In this document: piece after piece, positions 24,068 through 37,162 of the stretch
Layout of the letters: each line of letters opens with the position of its first letter
Numbering within the stretch: the first letter of the stretch is position 1
Source: Styela clava
Taxonomy: Eukaryota > Chordata > Ascidiacea > Stolidobranchia > Styelidae
Length of the DNA stretch: 64,000 bases
Direction of reading: 5' to 3'
NCBI RefSeq assembly: GCF_964204865.1
Contig: NC_135259.1
Span: 2,790,001 to 2,854,000, forward strand
The notes under the pieces: model-generated
The model's database searches: none
What the model saw: only the letters and a program-made list of their open reading frames with translations
What the model was told of the DNA's origin: nothing
Position numbers and translations under genes: made by a program

Positions 24068-27000
24068 TCAAGTAGATTCACTGATCACTATTGCTCCTGG
24101 CTGACCTTGCATTGGCGGATATTGATTGATACATTCATTCTTCAACGTCATGGTAGGAGAAATGAAACCATTGTCAACCAAAACTTCAGAAATTTTTTGA
24201 AGTTGAAATACGTTGATCCGAGGTGTTTTGGCTTTCACGAATGCATTCCAATCTGACGCAAGAGTATATAAAATCATGTTTAATCAGCAAATTATATCCA
24301 ATATTGATATCGTTTCAATCATATATATCTTCGAAACGAAAACTTAAAACCGATGTAGATAAAATATTAAATGAAGCCTAACAATATAACCATGATCATC
24401 CTCCTATAAATGCCCTTTACAGCTTAAAAAGCGGATTCTAGAGAAGATTTTTTCAAAAGAATTAAATCAAAAGAAGGTGAAATGATGGAGGACGACAAAA
24501 TTGTGGGGCGAAATGTCGGGTCTCATAAGGTATGAAAGGTTTTAAAATATACGTGGAAGAACAAACGTTTTCATGCGGTATCTCATGAAACGCAGCTTTA
24601 TTATAAAACGTGTAGACTACAACGGAAGAGGCCATTCAAATGGGTATCCACACTCATATCCATCGCTACTCCTAATACAAATCGTTACATACCTCGCCCA
24701 TAGAAGAATACAGCAATGAAATAGCTTTCGTAGTCGGTAAGGAATGTTATATCTGCATCCAAATGTCGGCGTACAAGTGGGTCGATATCTGTTATTTAAT
24801 AAAGTAAAAGCAGCATGGTTTTAACAAATTATGAATTTAATAGGTTGTTCTGTGTCATGTCTACCTTCTGTTTCCGCATATATCTTTTTTGTAGCGAATC
24901 TATGGAACATATCTGTATATGTCTTCCCTGCAAATAAAAAAAGGGTCGATTGTCGAAGTATAATTAGAAACTCAATATTTTTTGAAACAAAGATAAAATT
25001 TTTCACTCTTCCAATGATGGTGCTCTACATACTTACGGTCAGATTCTGTAGTATGATATTTTCCAGATGGTTCACGAGCATATTGAACATTGTAAAGTCT
25101 ACTTTGTCTGAAAATTTATAAATTCATTTGTCGGAGAAGATGAGAAAATCAAGCACATAAATATAAAAAAGAAATACAGGTACTAAATATAATGATGAAT
25201 AAAAACACTTTACCCTTCTGCATAAGTTTCAACCGTGGCAGTAACAAGATTTTCAAAACAGGTGAAATTGACAAACTTGCAACATCCTATTGGTATCTCC
25301 GCCTGTGGAACATCGATAATGTCATACAATGGCAGCATTTGCTGAATCTGAAGCAAACATATATGAATATTTGATAAAAATATTTACCTTTGAATACAAA
25401 TTCAGATACAGTATATCACGACTCAAAAATTTTCCAATAACACTGGACATCTTTAATAGTTGTAGTTGTGAATGGTCCATTTAATCTCAGGGTTTTCATT
25501 TTACGCGCGAAATTCTATTTGTGTGGTGTGTTACGTGTGTATGATTGAATCTTCGGTATACCAAGGCGCTTTGAACAAAAGTTATGTTCTTCGCAGGATA
25601 TGTTCCGAATAACCTCTCCGGCGTTGGTGACTAAGGATCTAAGTATGATTACTTTAAAGTATTCGATTCTTACCCGAATTCTAAATTTTCGATTCCGATT
25701 CTCGATTCCGAATTTCGATTCCTCAACATATATATTTCCGAGAAAACATACACATCTAAGCTATACCATATGAAATCAAACAAGAGAGCGATGTTCGAAT
25801 ATATGGACGGACAAGAAGGCCAAAACTAAGTATAGTATGGGTATTCAATCTGTCACAGGAGACTAAATCGCGAAATATATATACCGTATATATATAGTGA
25901 AATTTGCGACGTCGTAGCAACTCAACATAGCAGTTTATACATACCGGTATATGTGAAGAAATTTCCACAAAACGTTACGCATTGTTTGCAATCCAAGTTT
26001 TAACCTCGAGAATCGATTCCAATGCATAAAATTGATTCTAGTCGATTCCGCAAAGAATTGATTCTGTAATCGAATCCGGATTCGATTCCGCCACCCCTAT
26101 TGATGACAGACAGCGTACCCTGGGGGAGAGGGTGTTGGGGGTCGGACCCTCGCCACTTTTTAAAATTATAATAGAGAATTTTCTGTATTATCCACGGTAA
26201 ATTTTCGTAGCTTGAAATGATTTTATATTCTCAATATTCTCGAAAACCAACGTTTTACAACCTCCAACCGGACTCGCTAGATGTTACGGTCTGATTTGAA
26301 TCCTAGAATCACCCCTAGAATTTTTTGAGGGGGCGTGAAGCTAATTAACAAAAAAAATTTTCGTTAGATTTGATCTTGCCCGCCCTATTTTGAATATTTA
26401 CATTTCTTAATTTATCAGCCAAAAACAATTATTCACGTTCCGTCCGCGCATTGTCAACGTATTTTTAGAATTAAACATACTTCCGGATTAACTATCTGTT
26501 ATTTGTATCTTATTGTGAGCTGGTTATTTTTGAGGTGGGGCAAGAGACTTGCTAAATTATAGAAATGCGTCGCGGCTTAAAAAGTTTGAGATCCACTGGA
26601 TTAGATAATTCGTTTGTATTTATGCCTCAAAAATTCAACATTCAAGTTTTTTTGATTAAGGTAAAATTATTTTAGAGGCTTGAATTTATGAAAATAACGC
26701 CGCGGGATGATCACTTTTCGACGCACAGCGCACACTGTTTCTTTTGTGGTCTTTCGTGATTCACAAGCTTTTGTTTCATCAATTTTCAAATTCTAGTCGT
26801 TAAGGTGTCTCAGAATGTTTTAACACAAAGTTGGCAGCCCTACTCCCACCCTACACACATGGCTAAGATATCGATTTTCTGGTTCGTACCACGCACGAAG
26901 AAAGTCTTACTGAGAACGATGAACTCAAAAAAACGTGCAGCTCGGGTAGCCATTTCCAAACATTGCAAACTGGTCCGTGTTAGTGTGAAGACGAAAATCA

Positions 27001-27312
27001 AGAACTGAATACGCAACATATATGGCGGTTATGGTCATCATATGGACTGGCCTACCGCCGTCCACACACGGTAGCACTTTTGTGCAAAATGTCCAACTTT
27101 ACTAAAACTTGTTTACACTCAATTTTCTCCATTTTTATATAGGTAATTAAGAAATTTATGGGTTGGCATATAAGAATATATATGTACTAACAGGCATACG
27201 TACGTACCTTAACCCAGTCTATTTCTTGCGTAGATAGTGCTGAAGAAGCTTGTGTAATTATATTTACCGAATATAATAAACACATTATTGCAAGAAGTCC
27301 TAATACCGCCAT
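24068..27312 (-). CDS. Secreted lipocalin-like protein, six exons
   Basis: Six exons, all phases compatible: 27312-27208, 25347-25214, 25107-25037, 24927-24865, 24788-24693, 24252-24068 (TGA). They encode 217 residues. Exon 1 is a signal peptide (MAVLGLLAIMCLLYSV). Exon 5 carries FLTDYESYFIAVFFYG, which matches the second lipocalin motif (T-D-Y-x-x-Y). Exon 6 has KTPRINVFQLQKISEVL, a fit to the third motif and C-terminal helix, with a late Cys that could form the usual C-terminal disulfide. The first lipocalin motif (G-x-W) is not obvious, so the family call is tentative. A secreted carrier of small hydrophobic ligands is the inferred role. Intron 1 (1.86 kb) is filled with transposon remnants. 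Confidence 0.65.
25620..26620. repeat. hAT-type remnants in intron 1 of the lipocalin-like gene
   Basis: The stretch 25660-26100 is rich in TCGATTC/GAATCGA motifs on both sides of a core and ends CGATTCCGCCACCCCTA, like a hAT end. Next comes a sequence starting near CAGCGTACCCTGGGGG (26113) and ending AAAAAGTTTGAGATCCACTG (26602), also hAT-like. No exact target duplications were found. Confidence 0.45.
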
Positions 27313-28590
27313 AGCCTTCGTAGGGAAGAAATGTAGGCTACTATATAACAGTGAATTAATGCTAATAAGTAAAGTAATGAAATCAAAGGCAGCGTAAATC
27401 TGAATAATAATAACAACAAACATTTACTATACAATTATGCCCGAAATTGAGTATAATAAATCCAACCTTCATTAAAATTTTAAAATTGGTCAGATAGGTA
27501 GATTTATATATATATATATATAGTTCGATAGTTAAAACTTATTTCCGGTATCATAGAAAATGTGAAAAGTACTTATTTTAAGAGATAGCGCTTGCTTACT
27601 AAGCATTCGATTTTGAAGCATATTTCCTTGTAATCATACTTCAGTAAAACTGCCGAGAGTTGCTTGACTTCACGAGTTGTAAGATTCCAAATCTGCTTGC
27701 ATGCTTAGCGCGGTTTCAGAGTATATATCATAATATTGTTTATGTTATGTAAATCTATCGCATTATATGCAGGTTTTCTTAAGCAACGCGTAAGAAAACG
27801 CTCTGCCCGAGAAGACGAATTGTAACAGAACATTTTATCAAAATCAATACAGTAATGCTGCTGCTGTTCTATTGTTGTTTCTAAAACAAAGTATAAATCA
27901 GTATCACAATAACATTTTATAGTTAGGCATCTTTCGGTATGTTGAAACGAAAGCTAGAAAGCCATATAAATTGAACCGGATAAGTACTTTTCAAACTTAA
28001 AAACAATATTTTTTTAGAATAAACTATTCTATTACTGTGCTATAGAATATAATTTTTCGTAACATATTATGATACTAAACTGTTTTGAATACTACGGTAT
28101 ATTGAAATAAAAGTAAAAAGAATTTTTTAACTCCGACTACAAGTAACATCAATTTTTCATTAGCAGCTAAAACACCAAACTCGAATGACGCAATTGAGCC
28201 CAACATTTACAAGTATTCAAAATCCTTTTGCATTAGCATTGCGCACAAATATTTGCGGATAGCAATTTGGGGAAATCTGTGGTAAACTACTGCTTTTTGC
28301 CAATGGCGAGGGTATAAAATATGACATTGCAAACAGTGTCGACAGTTAATATTAGTCGTATTTATTTTCTGTCCCATCTTTTTCCAGTCTATCGTAACAA
28401 GGGCCATATTAGGACGATGCGAGGCTCGCCTTATGGCCTGGGTTACTCAGGAGCACACTGAAATGTACCACTAGATGTGATTATATCTGTTCGAAAGAAT
28501 CAATTTACAGTCACATAGACGAAAAATCTAAAGTAGAGCTAAGATCACTTCCATGGGAAATCGTACACTGTTCTTCAAGCGGAACGGCGG
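27313..28590. other. Intergenic, no gene recognised
   Basis: AT-rich, with a short TA microsatellite at about 27508-27522. The 66-codon frame at 28207-28407 (minus) has several Cys and His but no recognised domain or splice partner. Confidence 0.5.
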
Positions 28591-28598
28591 AACGCAAC

Positions 28599-28946
28599 CT
28601 ACGCACAACATGCTACGTTTCGCGCCGATTTTACGCACAACAACAAAACATTGCTGAGTGAAGAAATCATTGGACAAGCGTTTCGTTGATCACTCGAAAC
28701 TTTGGTCATTTTGTTGGAAACGTGGCGCTGTAGGGTTGATTTTTTGTTGACACATGGTTTATTTTCGAGGACTTGTTTGGTCCTATTTCTCTTGCGGCAT
28801 CGTCTGGTTGCAGGTATAACCCCACGGTCAGGAATTGCGGAACTCGAGGTTTTGATATTCTGATATTGGCCAACTGACAGATTGATCAAATTCAAAGGGC
28901 TGACTTGCTGAAGAGACACCTCCTTATTCTGCATATCCACCGCCAA
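28599..28946 (-). CDS. Unidentified ORF, head-to-head with NASP
   Basis: A 115-residue minus-strand frame begins MAVDMQNKEVSLQQ and contains a basic patch, TRRCRKRNRTKQ, at about residues 47-58. The first 60 residues look protein-like; the Cys-rich tail may be intron read-through. Its ATG lies 135 bp from the NASP start on the opposite strand, so the two could share a promoter. No family was recognised. Confidence 0.35.
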   Translation of the reverse strand: MAVDMQNKEVSLQQVSPLNLINLSVGQYQNIKTSSSAIPDRGVIPATRRCRKRNRTKQVLENKPCVNKKSTLQRHVSNKMTKVSSDQRNACPMISSLSNVLLLCVKSARNVACCA

Positions 28947-29081
28947 AATCGGTGAAATTTTAAAAAATAAAGCTCAGAAGTGGACTACTAAGTCCAATAT
29001 TAGAGTATTCTTCAATATTAATTTTAAACTACAGAACTATCTTATTCACGGGACAGCCTGAGATCACAAAATCAAGACACC

Positions 29082-32000
29082 ATGGTTCAAGACCCAAAAT
29101 CAGATGATGCTCCATCAACTGGACAGGGACAAGAGATAGAGGCGTGAGTTGGCTTGTAGACTAGGCCTTTTTCATTCAGTATTTTTTTCTGATCATCTTA
29201 ATTCTGAAATAAATAAATTTCTGATCTTCGAATACCGTCTGACCGTACTCAAATCTGCAATTAATAAATTACGGTAACCAAATAAAGCTTGACTTGGTAA
29301 ATTAAAAAAATGGCTCAATTCGGCAGTTGCAGAATTAGTCTATGTTACCAAATGCAAAAAATGTGAATATTTTTAGATTTCAGTATTTGGATGTGATAGA
29401 CTATTCAAATATTAACTTTTAACTTGGCGCGGCGGTGTGGCTCAACGGGCTAAGCGTTAGGAATACTCTCGCCACCGCACCTCTAATTACTCTGCGTGGG
29501 TTCGCAGGTTCGAATCCCATGCAGGGATGGTTATGTGCGAGAGGATTGCTGGACTCCTCGCCGTCGTTCAGTCGTTGGGTGGTTCACGTAACCGCTGGTC
29601 GGTTACGGCTTCCTCCACCACCAAGTCCATGCTTCCGAAAACAAACAATACAGTAAAACTAATCCCATACCCGACTTGGAATGGTAACCGGACGAGAGGC
29701 CGTGGTTCGCCATATGGATAAGCCGTCTTATCGGCTTTCCTCTCCCCCCGGGATAAATATGTAAATCCTATCCTATCCTAATATTTAATTTTTCTCATAT
29801 ATGGTACTGTCTGATTGTAGGTTATATAACAGTAAAATCCTTCTCCCTATCTCCTTGTTTCTGTAAATGAAGAAATTAAAATATCGTTGCTAACTTACAG
29901 AGTTAGTCAGAAGACTGGAATAGCAGTTGCTAAAAGTGTCATGTCGGAATAATAGTTTTTTTTCATGTTTCTATATTTGTAAAAAGTTATCTGTACTTCG
30001 CTTGATTCAGTAATATGAGAAATCTAGCTATAATATAATCTCATCTAGAACTTTTAATTTCTGCCTGCAGACATATTTAAATATCATAAAAAGCATTCCT
30101 TCACAAGCCACATGTTCAATCACTGTAACTATAGTTTTGTTGATTGATATTTCTTTCAAACAAATTCATTCCTTCAGGATGAGGTAATTGCAACCCAGAA
30201 TTCAAGTGTATGACCTTTAGTGTTGTGTATGTATTTCTTGGCGATACAATTGTTTCAAAAATTCATATTAATTTTCGACAGTTCGAAAAGTTATATCTGT
30301 ATTTCATACCACATATGCTATTACTAGTGGTTGAATTTATTAAGCCAGTGTTTAATTTGTTGAATGCTTGCAATATATTAGTACAGATCTGCAGACTAGA
30401 ACATTGGTTGAGTCTTAGTTAGATAGCCTACATTCGATTTAAGTGCGCTATCGATACTTTGTATTTCTATCTATTGTCTTAAATTCTCCTATTTTACCAC
30501 ATTTTTATTAATTAAAATTTTCTATTTCAGACCTGTAGATGTTGATAAAGAAATCAAAGACAACATGGGGGCAGGCAAAAAGCATCTCTTATGTAGTGAT
30601 TATCCTGAAGCTGTTGCTTGTTTTCAGGATGCATGTACCTTACTGTGAGTTAAATTAGGTATTTCCCCAGTTCCCCTATTCCTATTGGTATTTTTTCTGA
30701 AAATTTGTGCAATACAATTTCGCTTTGTTTGCCATTGCCATTGTGAAATTACTTACATATCATTCGATATTAGTTGGTGCTTTGTTCAGAGCGATAAGTG
30801 TAATATAAAAGAATAAATTGTAATGATCCGTCACATGTTTTTTTCCAGTTATAATTGTGTATTTACAGGTCAAACAAGCATGGGCAAATGGCTCAAGAAT
30901 GCAGTGATGCATATTATTACTATGGAGTTTCTTTACTAGAATTGGCAAGATTGGAGAATGGTGTTCTTGGAAATGCGCTCAAAGGAGGTAAGCTCAAGGT
31001 TTTTCAAAGATTGTTCAATTCAATAGTAACCTAACTATCTGTACGAATAATAAAGCTAACAGAATTTAGTCTCTTTTACTTCTGTCTACTAAACTTATAT
31101 TCATTTTTTCATTAGTGCCAGAGGACGAGGATGAATCTGACAAAGATGAAGAACAATTTGAAAAAGCAGATCTTCCAGGTATAAATCAGTGTTCCAGTGT
31201 TTTTTTCCATCCTCTAGCTTTTATAATTTGTATTGTTACTCCTCTGCCATAGCAACCTCCTAGGTACTGAAAAGAAAAAGTTTTGTTGCGTAATACTGAT
31301 AACTAATAATGCTAAATATTGGAGGATTTGTTAAGTAACAGATGACAATTACCATCACATACTCTCACTCTCGCATTGTCATATAAGAATCACATGTATG
31401 TACCTTACTATGCCATTCAACATTGACGTCCTTTTATCTATCCCTTACAGCTTGTGACCAATATGAAGCGACACAATGCGTGTTATTTTCAAATGTTATT
31501 TCCACATATTCCACCATTTTGCTTGAATCAGTTGGTGTTTTATATCCCAGACATTGCATTATATAACACAAATGCAGTGTAATATTTCCCATTCCTATCA
31601 ATTACCTGCTGCCAGTTTATTTGTACTTTTTAATTTTTGGTACCAGTCCACAAGTGTAGAAATGTTGAGAGCTATTGGTATAATCCAGTTTTACTCTGGA
31701 TTTTATCTTGGAAAAGATGTTTTCGCAGAGTAGTCATGAAAACTATTGTCTTGTTTCATGTTCAATATGAATTGTGCAGGATGAATCTGTTATCCATGCA
31801 TATGTTTTAGGAAGTTGAATATCGTGAATTTGTACTTTGTTTCAACTAACAACTTAATCTGAACCAGAACTCCTGGCTCATTGAAAAGACTAGATTTCTC
31901 TTCTAGTTCTCGTTCAAAGGAATTTCCCCATAGGAGTTCTAGTGGAAAGTATCAGGTCTCTATAATTTACAATCCGAAATATTAGCACTGTCATGATCTC

Positions 32001-35000
32001 GAATGCCACTACGCCCACTAGTCAGTTAAAGTAAAGTGTGGATATTGGCTAACTTAAACATTGCTCTCAAGAGGGGGAGCGTGAAAAATTGAGAGAGGAA
32101 GTTGAGGCTGCCATGGCAACAGAGGATGAAGATGCAGCAGAGGAGGAAACTGAGGGGAAAGAGGGTGAAAAACAAGAAAAAGAATCATCTACTGAAAAAG
32201 GTCCTTGCACCCTTCCTAATGAGTGTTTTGTCACTTTTTTGTTGGACTTGCACATTATTCAGTGATATTTGTTTGAATTCTTTGTTCTATCACTTTTATT
32301 GTGAGCACTCCAACATAGCAATGTTTTGTAAATTTATAAACACCATATTTTAACCAGGTCCCCTTTTGTGTGTGGTAATAATCAAAATTGAATAGATAAA
32401 AAATATAATAAATCTGCCATCTTTTTTTTAATCGTATGTGATGGGTTTCAAGCTTTTATAGGTAATTCTTGCCCTTATAGATGATATATTTCAATGCTAT
32501 TCATATATTGCTTCAATTGTTGTGACCAAGGAAGGGATGCGAGGACCTTGGAAGTCTATAATTATTTTTAACTCTGCCACTGTACAGAAATATTGGAAAT
32601 TCCAGATTCTACCATCGAATTAGTTTTATGGAATCTATAGTATTGATTATTCATACACAAAATCGATACTCTTTCTTAATTCAGAAAAAGGCGATGAAGA
32701 AACAAAGCCTAAAGATGAAAGTAAAACAACAGAAGGTATTTAATTGTATATTATGCCATCAATTAGAGTTCACTTTTTCATTACTTCAAGTACTCTGTTT
32801 TGATATTTTAGAACCCAAACAAAAGGAAGAAAAAGGAGAGGAATGTGCAAAACCAGTAAGTATTCGATTCGGCTAATAGTCATTTAGTTATATTGAGATA
32901 AATAAGGGAGTCAGCTACATACCTTTCTCTGTTCCTCGCTTTTGTTATGCTCTAACAAGATTGTCATAATTATCCTGTGGTATTGGAAAATCTAGCTCAA
33001 TTCCTTTGAGGTGCATGAACTAGTTATGACTCGGGGAAATTTTTAGTAGATGGTTAATTGATTCTATCTTTTCCAGGAAACCTCCGAACCTCCGTCGAGT
33101 AAATCTGAACCTGCCAAGGAGGATGAGGCTGAAGAAGATCCAGATGATATATCTAATATGCAACTAGCTTGGGAAATGTTGGAACTTGCAAAAGTTTTAT
33201 ATAAAAAGTAAGTTGAAGCTTTGTTATTTATAACATTTAAAGCAGAATGCTTTTGAACCATTCAAAACAACTGATGTCTCCTGATTCCGGACTGACAAAA
33301 ATTTCACTCTGCTATCATCTTCTCAAAAATCAAAAATTTCTAGTCTCAATTTCGGCATCGGAGAGTTTGGAAAATAAGACAAGCTTTTATTCTATCAACA
33401 GTAAAAACATAAAGCTCCACTGATTGTGGTTAACGATTTCAATAAATTACTGTCTAAAAATTTACATTATAATGTTGCAATGCAGAAGAGAAAAAAGTAA
33501 ACCAAACAGTCTCATGATTGCTCAGTGTCATCTGAAACTTGGTGAATTAGGACTCGAAGTGGAGAATTATCCACAAGCCATTGGAGATTTTCTGGAATGT
33601 CTTGTCGCTCAAAAGGTATGATATATATATTTCGCGTTATCTTATTTCTAGTAATTGTAACAAAGTATTCACTTCACATATTAAGATTCATTATCATATA
33701 TTGTCTTCATACAATACAGGAAATTATTTTTTTGCCCTTCAGAGAAATATATCATATTCAACATTGCATCATCTAGTTTTCACCATGATCAGAAGGCATA
33801 TATTGGTATCCTAACATGTCGGATACATTACCATTTGAAGCCTAGTGAAAAAAATTTGTGTGTTGTAGCATTTGATAACGTCTTTGATAATGACATAGTG
33901 TGTATCCCAATTAACGTAACACTGAATTTGTAGGTATACGTCTAATAACTGTGTCAATTATCTTGTTTCAGTTTTATGATTTTGTTTTCAGGAACACTTG
34001 CCAGAGACAGATCGTAAGCTGGCAGAGACTCATTATAATTTGGGTCTTGCATACAGCTTTGAGAAACGATATGACAATGCTCTCGAACATTATCAAAATG
34101 CTTTGAACGTATTGGAATCTAGAGTTGGTAGGTATTTGCGGTTTCTAGTTTATTGAGAAATGCTGGTATTATTTGCATAATTAAAATTTCTCTCTCCAAA
34201 TGTCTTTATTCATGAATGCTCTTTGCTCTTCAATCACTTGATCAGTAAATTGATTCCTTCTAGTGCATCTCTTACTTGTTCCAAGTGATTTCATTGCATT
34301 TCTCACTAATTTTCGAAATCTAGTGGTAATAATTAATATTTAGTCTCTATCAACTGAATTTTCGGAGTGCATTAAGATTTGTATCGAACTGTTTTCAAAA
34401 TGAATATAATTTCTTTTGGCACACCCCACTTTGTATTTATATTTCAGAACTTCTTGAAGAATTGATTGAAAATCAGGAAGGTGAGAAGGAAAAGGAATCG
34501 GAGACAATTGCTGAATGCAAAGAAATTGGTGAAATAAAGGAATTGATTCCTGATATTAATTCGAAGGTAGGAATTTAGAAAGTAAACTGGTAGGTGGTTC
34601 TTTGTATATTGGAAAGCTGTTTATATGGATTTTGTAGTAAGTAAGCGTATGATCTTGTTGATAATAGTCTGGCACCAGTCCTTAAGATGTATTAGCATAT
34701 GTGGATGTGGAAGTTATAACAGCATGTATCATTGTAGTTTCTCATGCTTCATTTCAAGGGAATGTGTGGTTTTTAGATTATATATTGCAAATTCTTTGAT
34801 ATGGATAGTGATCCATTATCATTTTTTATAATAGCATTAATTCTAGTTTCTAGTACTGGTACACATCCATTTTCAGATCGAAGATGTCTTACTCGTAAAA
34901 AAACAAAATGAAGGTAGATTGGAAGGATCTCCTTTTCGTCAATCTGCTGGTGAAACAAGTACTGGTTTTGATGCCGGCACTTCAGGATCACAGGATAAAC

Positions 35001-36014
35001 CCTGCTCATCTGTAAGTATTGGGTAGCAAATTTTATAAATATTCAATTAGTGCATAAATGTTGAATCTAAAACAATGGCGTGAGGTTTTAGAAGCAGGTG
35101 GATTTAGCGATACTTATACTTATTTCAGATTCCTGTTCGTAAAGTTGCTCCAATGTCCTCTGCTGCTTTTACAAGCAAAGATTCATCAAGTGACATCTCA
35201 CATCTTGTTCGTCGAAAGGTATATATATATTGAACACATATTTAAATCTAAATTAAAAAATTTCCCTCGGAAACTTTTTTGCATGTGTGTGTGGAAAACA
35301 TGTTTTTTTTAATAAGTGTTAATACGTAAGAATTAAGACGGTATGAATTCTTTCATATTTTTTTTTTTTGAAATAGAACAGAATTCTGAGATTTGGGAAA
35401 CTTTTGACAGACGCCTCCATTCTATTTATTACAAGGAAATTTTCTCAAAACAAGGTCACGCATACTTGCTCCCAATTATAATGAAATGTTCACTGAGCGG
35501 AGTTATGATGACCACTACAGTGCCAACGGACTAAAACCATAGTCTGGGACTAAAGCCATAGTGTAGAATTTCGCATTTAGTATATATTAACTTGTCAATT
35601 TATTATCAGCGACCTTCCCCTGATGAAGAAGAAAATTGTGCAGAATCGGAAGGTGATTCTAAAAAAGCCAAACAAGAAGCAAACGGTGATGGTGACAAAA
35701 AGAATGGTACTGCTGTTGCAAGTAATGGACATTCTGCGGAGAAAAATGGACATTCAAACGGACATTCCAAGACCCCAGAAAAAGTGAATGCATATAAATT
35801 GTTTGATCTTAATCCTAATTGTTAGCAAGGATTTACTAACCATGTTCTGCTATGAATATTGTTCGCCCATGATTGATTTTTCCTGCTAAAATTTATTTCA
35901 GAATTCTTTAAAATTACCTTTTTTTAGGCTGCTGAGCAATGTGAAGATGCAGCCGCAGCTTTAAAGAAGAAGATGGCCGCTGCTGGAGACGCTCCTGTTG
36001 CCATGGAAACTTGA
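29082..36014 (+). CDS. NASP: NASP histone H1/H3-H4 chaperone (SHNi-TPR), 15 exons, complete
   Basis: Exons 29082-29143, 30531-30644, 30869-30987, 31116-31178, 32072-32200, 32685-32735, 32812-32855, 33077-33207, 33486-33615, 33992-34127, 34448-34566, 34877-35011, 35129-35218, 35610-35783 and 35928-36014 join with perfect phase into 527 residues. The protein keeps the NASP layout. TPR1 covers exons 2-3 ([23 protein letters not shown]), then a Glu-rich acidic insert (about residues 99-210) thought to bind histone tails. The SHNi-TPR repeats follow in exons 8-10 ([34 protein letters not shown]). The C-terminus carries the conserved DISHLVRRK and a Lys-rich nuclear-localisation-like segment. The family escorts H3-H4 (and linker histones) to chromatin in the nucleus. 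A repeated NGHS motif in exon 14 is a local oddity. Confidence 0.95.
29427..29782 (+). repeat. tRNA-derived SINE in NASP intron 1
   Basis: The head is tRNA-like, with a pol III A box (TGGCTCAACGGG) at about 29438 and B box (GGTTCGAATCC) at about 29508. A GC-rich unrelated body follows, and the 3' tail is short ATCCT repeats (CCTATCCTATCCTA). It is about 350 bp, in the same orientation as NASP. AATATT(A)ACTTTTA-like sequence upstream and AATATTTAATTTTT downstream could be an imperfect target duplication. It is not a functional tRNA because the acceptor stem does not close. Confidence 0.88.
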
Positions 36015-37154
36015 AGGGATGGCCACGTCACTACATTGAAAGGTTAATACCCTGTCACACTGCCAGTCTTTCTGTTACAGTTCTACAGAAAAGTTACAAG
36101 TTTTGTTAAGAGATGCTTCAGACTACATACTTAACTTGATTATCTATTATGACTCTTTTCTCTTCGCATTGGAAGATACTGTTATCGTTTCTGTGCTCAT
36201 GTATACTCTGCCTTTTTTTGCAATGTGCTATTTTTCATTGTTTATCTTGTTATTTCACCACACGAGGTCCTACGCCCAATGGATTAAACTTAACTTTTGC
36301 AGTTACTATGCTCTTATGGTAAATGCACACCACCACTACGTTCCAGGCACATTGGTAGTAACGAGGAATGGTAGTAGCACAGAAATTTTGTCTTTGATTA
36401 TATTATGGATTTCGAATTACGAATGAAATGCGGCCGAGGCGGGTATTCCCGCAGCAAAATTGCTTGAGGCTCGCTTATGGCTTCGTAATAGTTCAGTACT
36501 ACTTACTACATTTACAACTTTGGGGGTGTACTTGGATATGTGCCGGATGCGTTCTAGTGTAGAAGAGGGTGGGAAGCAGAATACGCTGGGATTACTCCAA
36601 TGCAGCTTCCTAGATTCTTTCGGAGTACAGTTTCCGCTGGTGGTTTCTGCGGTTACACACGTATACCTGGTTATTACAGCTAAAGGGCAGGAATGGTTAT
36701 ATGCATGGCCATAAGAGTGGCTATATTTAGACGGAAGACTGCGCTCAACCAAATTGGTTATAAAACCAGAAATATGGATGATTTATTGCACGGATCAACG
36801 CACCGTGAATAATATTTAAGTAAAGCGCAAATATGCAAAATTTATATAGCAAAGACAACTTGAAGGACAATGCAGTTACTGGGTAAGTCTGAATCTCTTC
36901 TTTTAGGAATTCGACGTCGGAGTTTGGTTCAAATATTTCTAATAATTCATTTTTTCAACTGATCCGTCGATTGAAACGCAAGATTTCCAGTTTAGTTTGA
37001 GAATATTTGGGAAAGAACTTTTGCTATTCAAAAATTGCTAAATCCTAATATATATTCAGCATTAAAATGGAGATTTGCGGTTATCAGTGATAATTACGAG
37101 ATAGGTCAATAAATATGTTGAAAGCAATCTGAAGGGCCTAATTAGCGTCCTGTA
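36015..37154 (+). other. NASP 3' untranslated region and unassigned GC-richer block
   Basis: The NASP 3' UTR follows the stop at 36012-36014. From 36420 to 36750 base composition rises noticeably and both strands stay open (111 codons minus, 84 codons plus). Neither product shows a domain, and a repeat fragment is the likelier explanation. Confidence 0.45.
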
Positions 37155-37162
37155 GTCTAGCG

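Noticed and set aside
29430..29530. Functional tRNA gene
   Set aside because: A and B boxes are present but the acceptor stem does not close and a SINE body and repeat tail follow.
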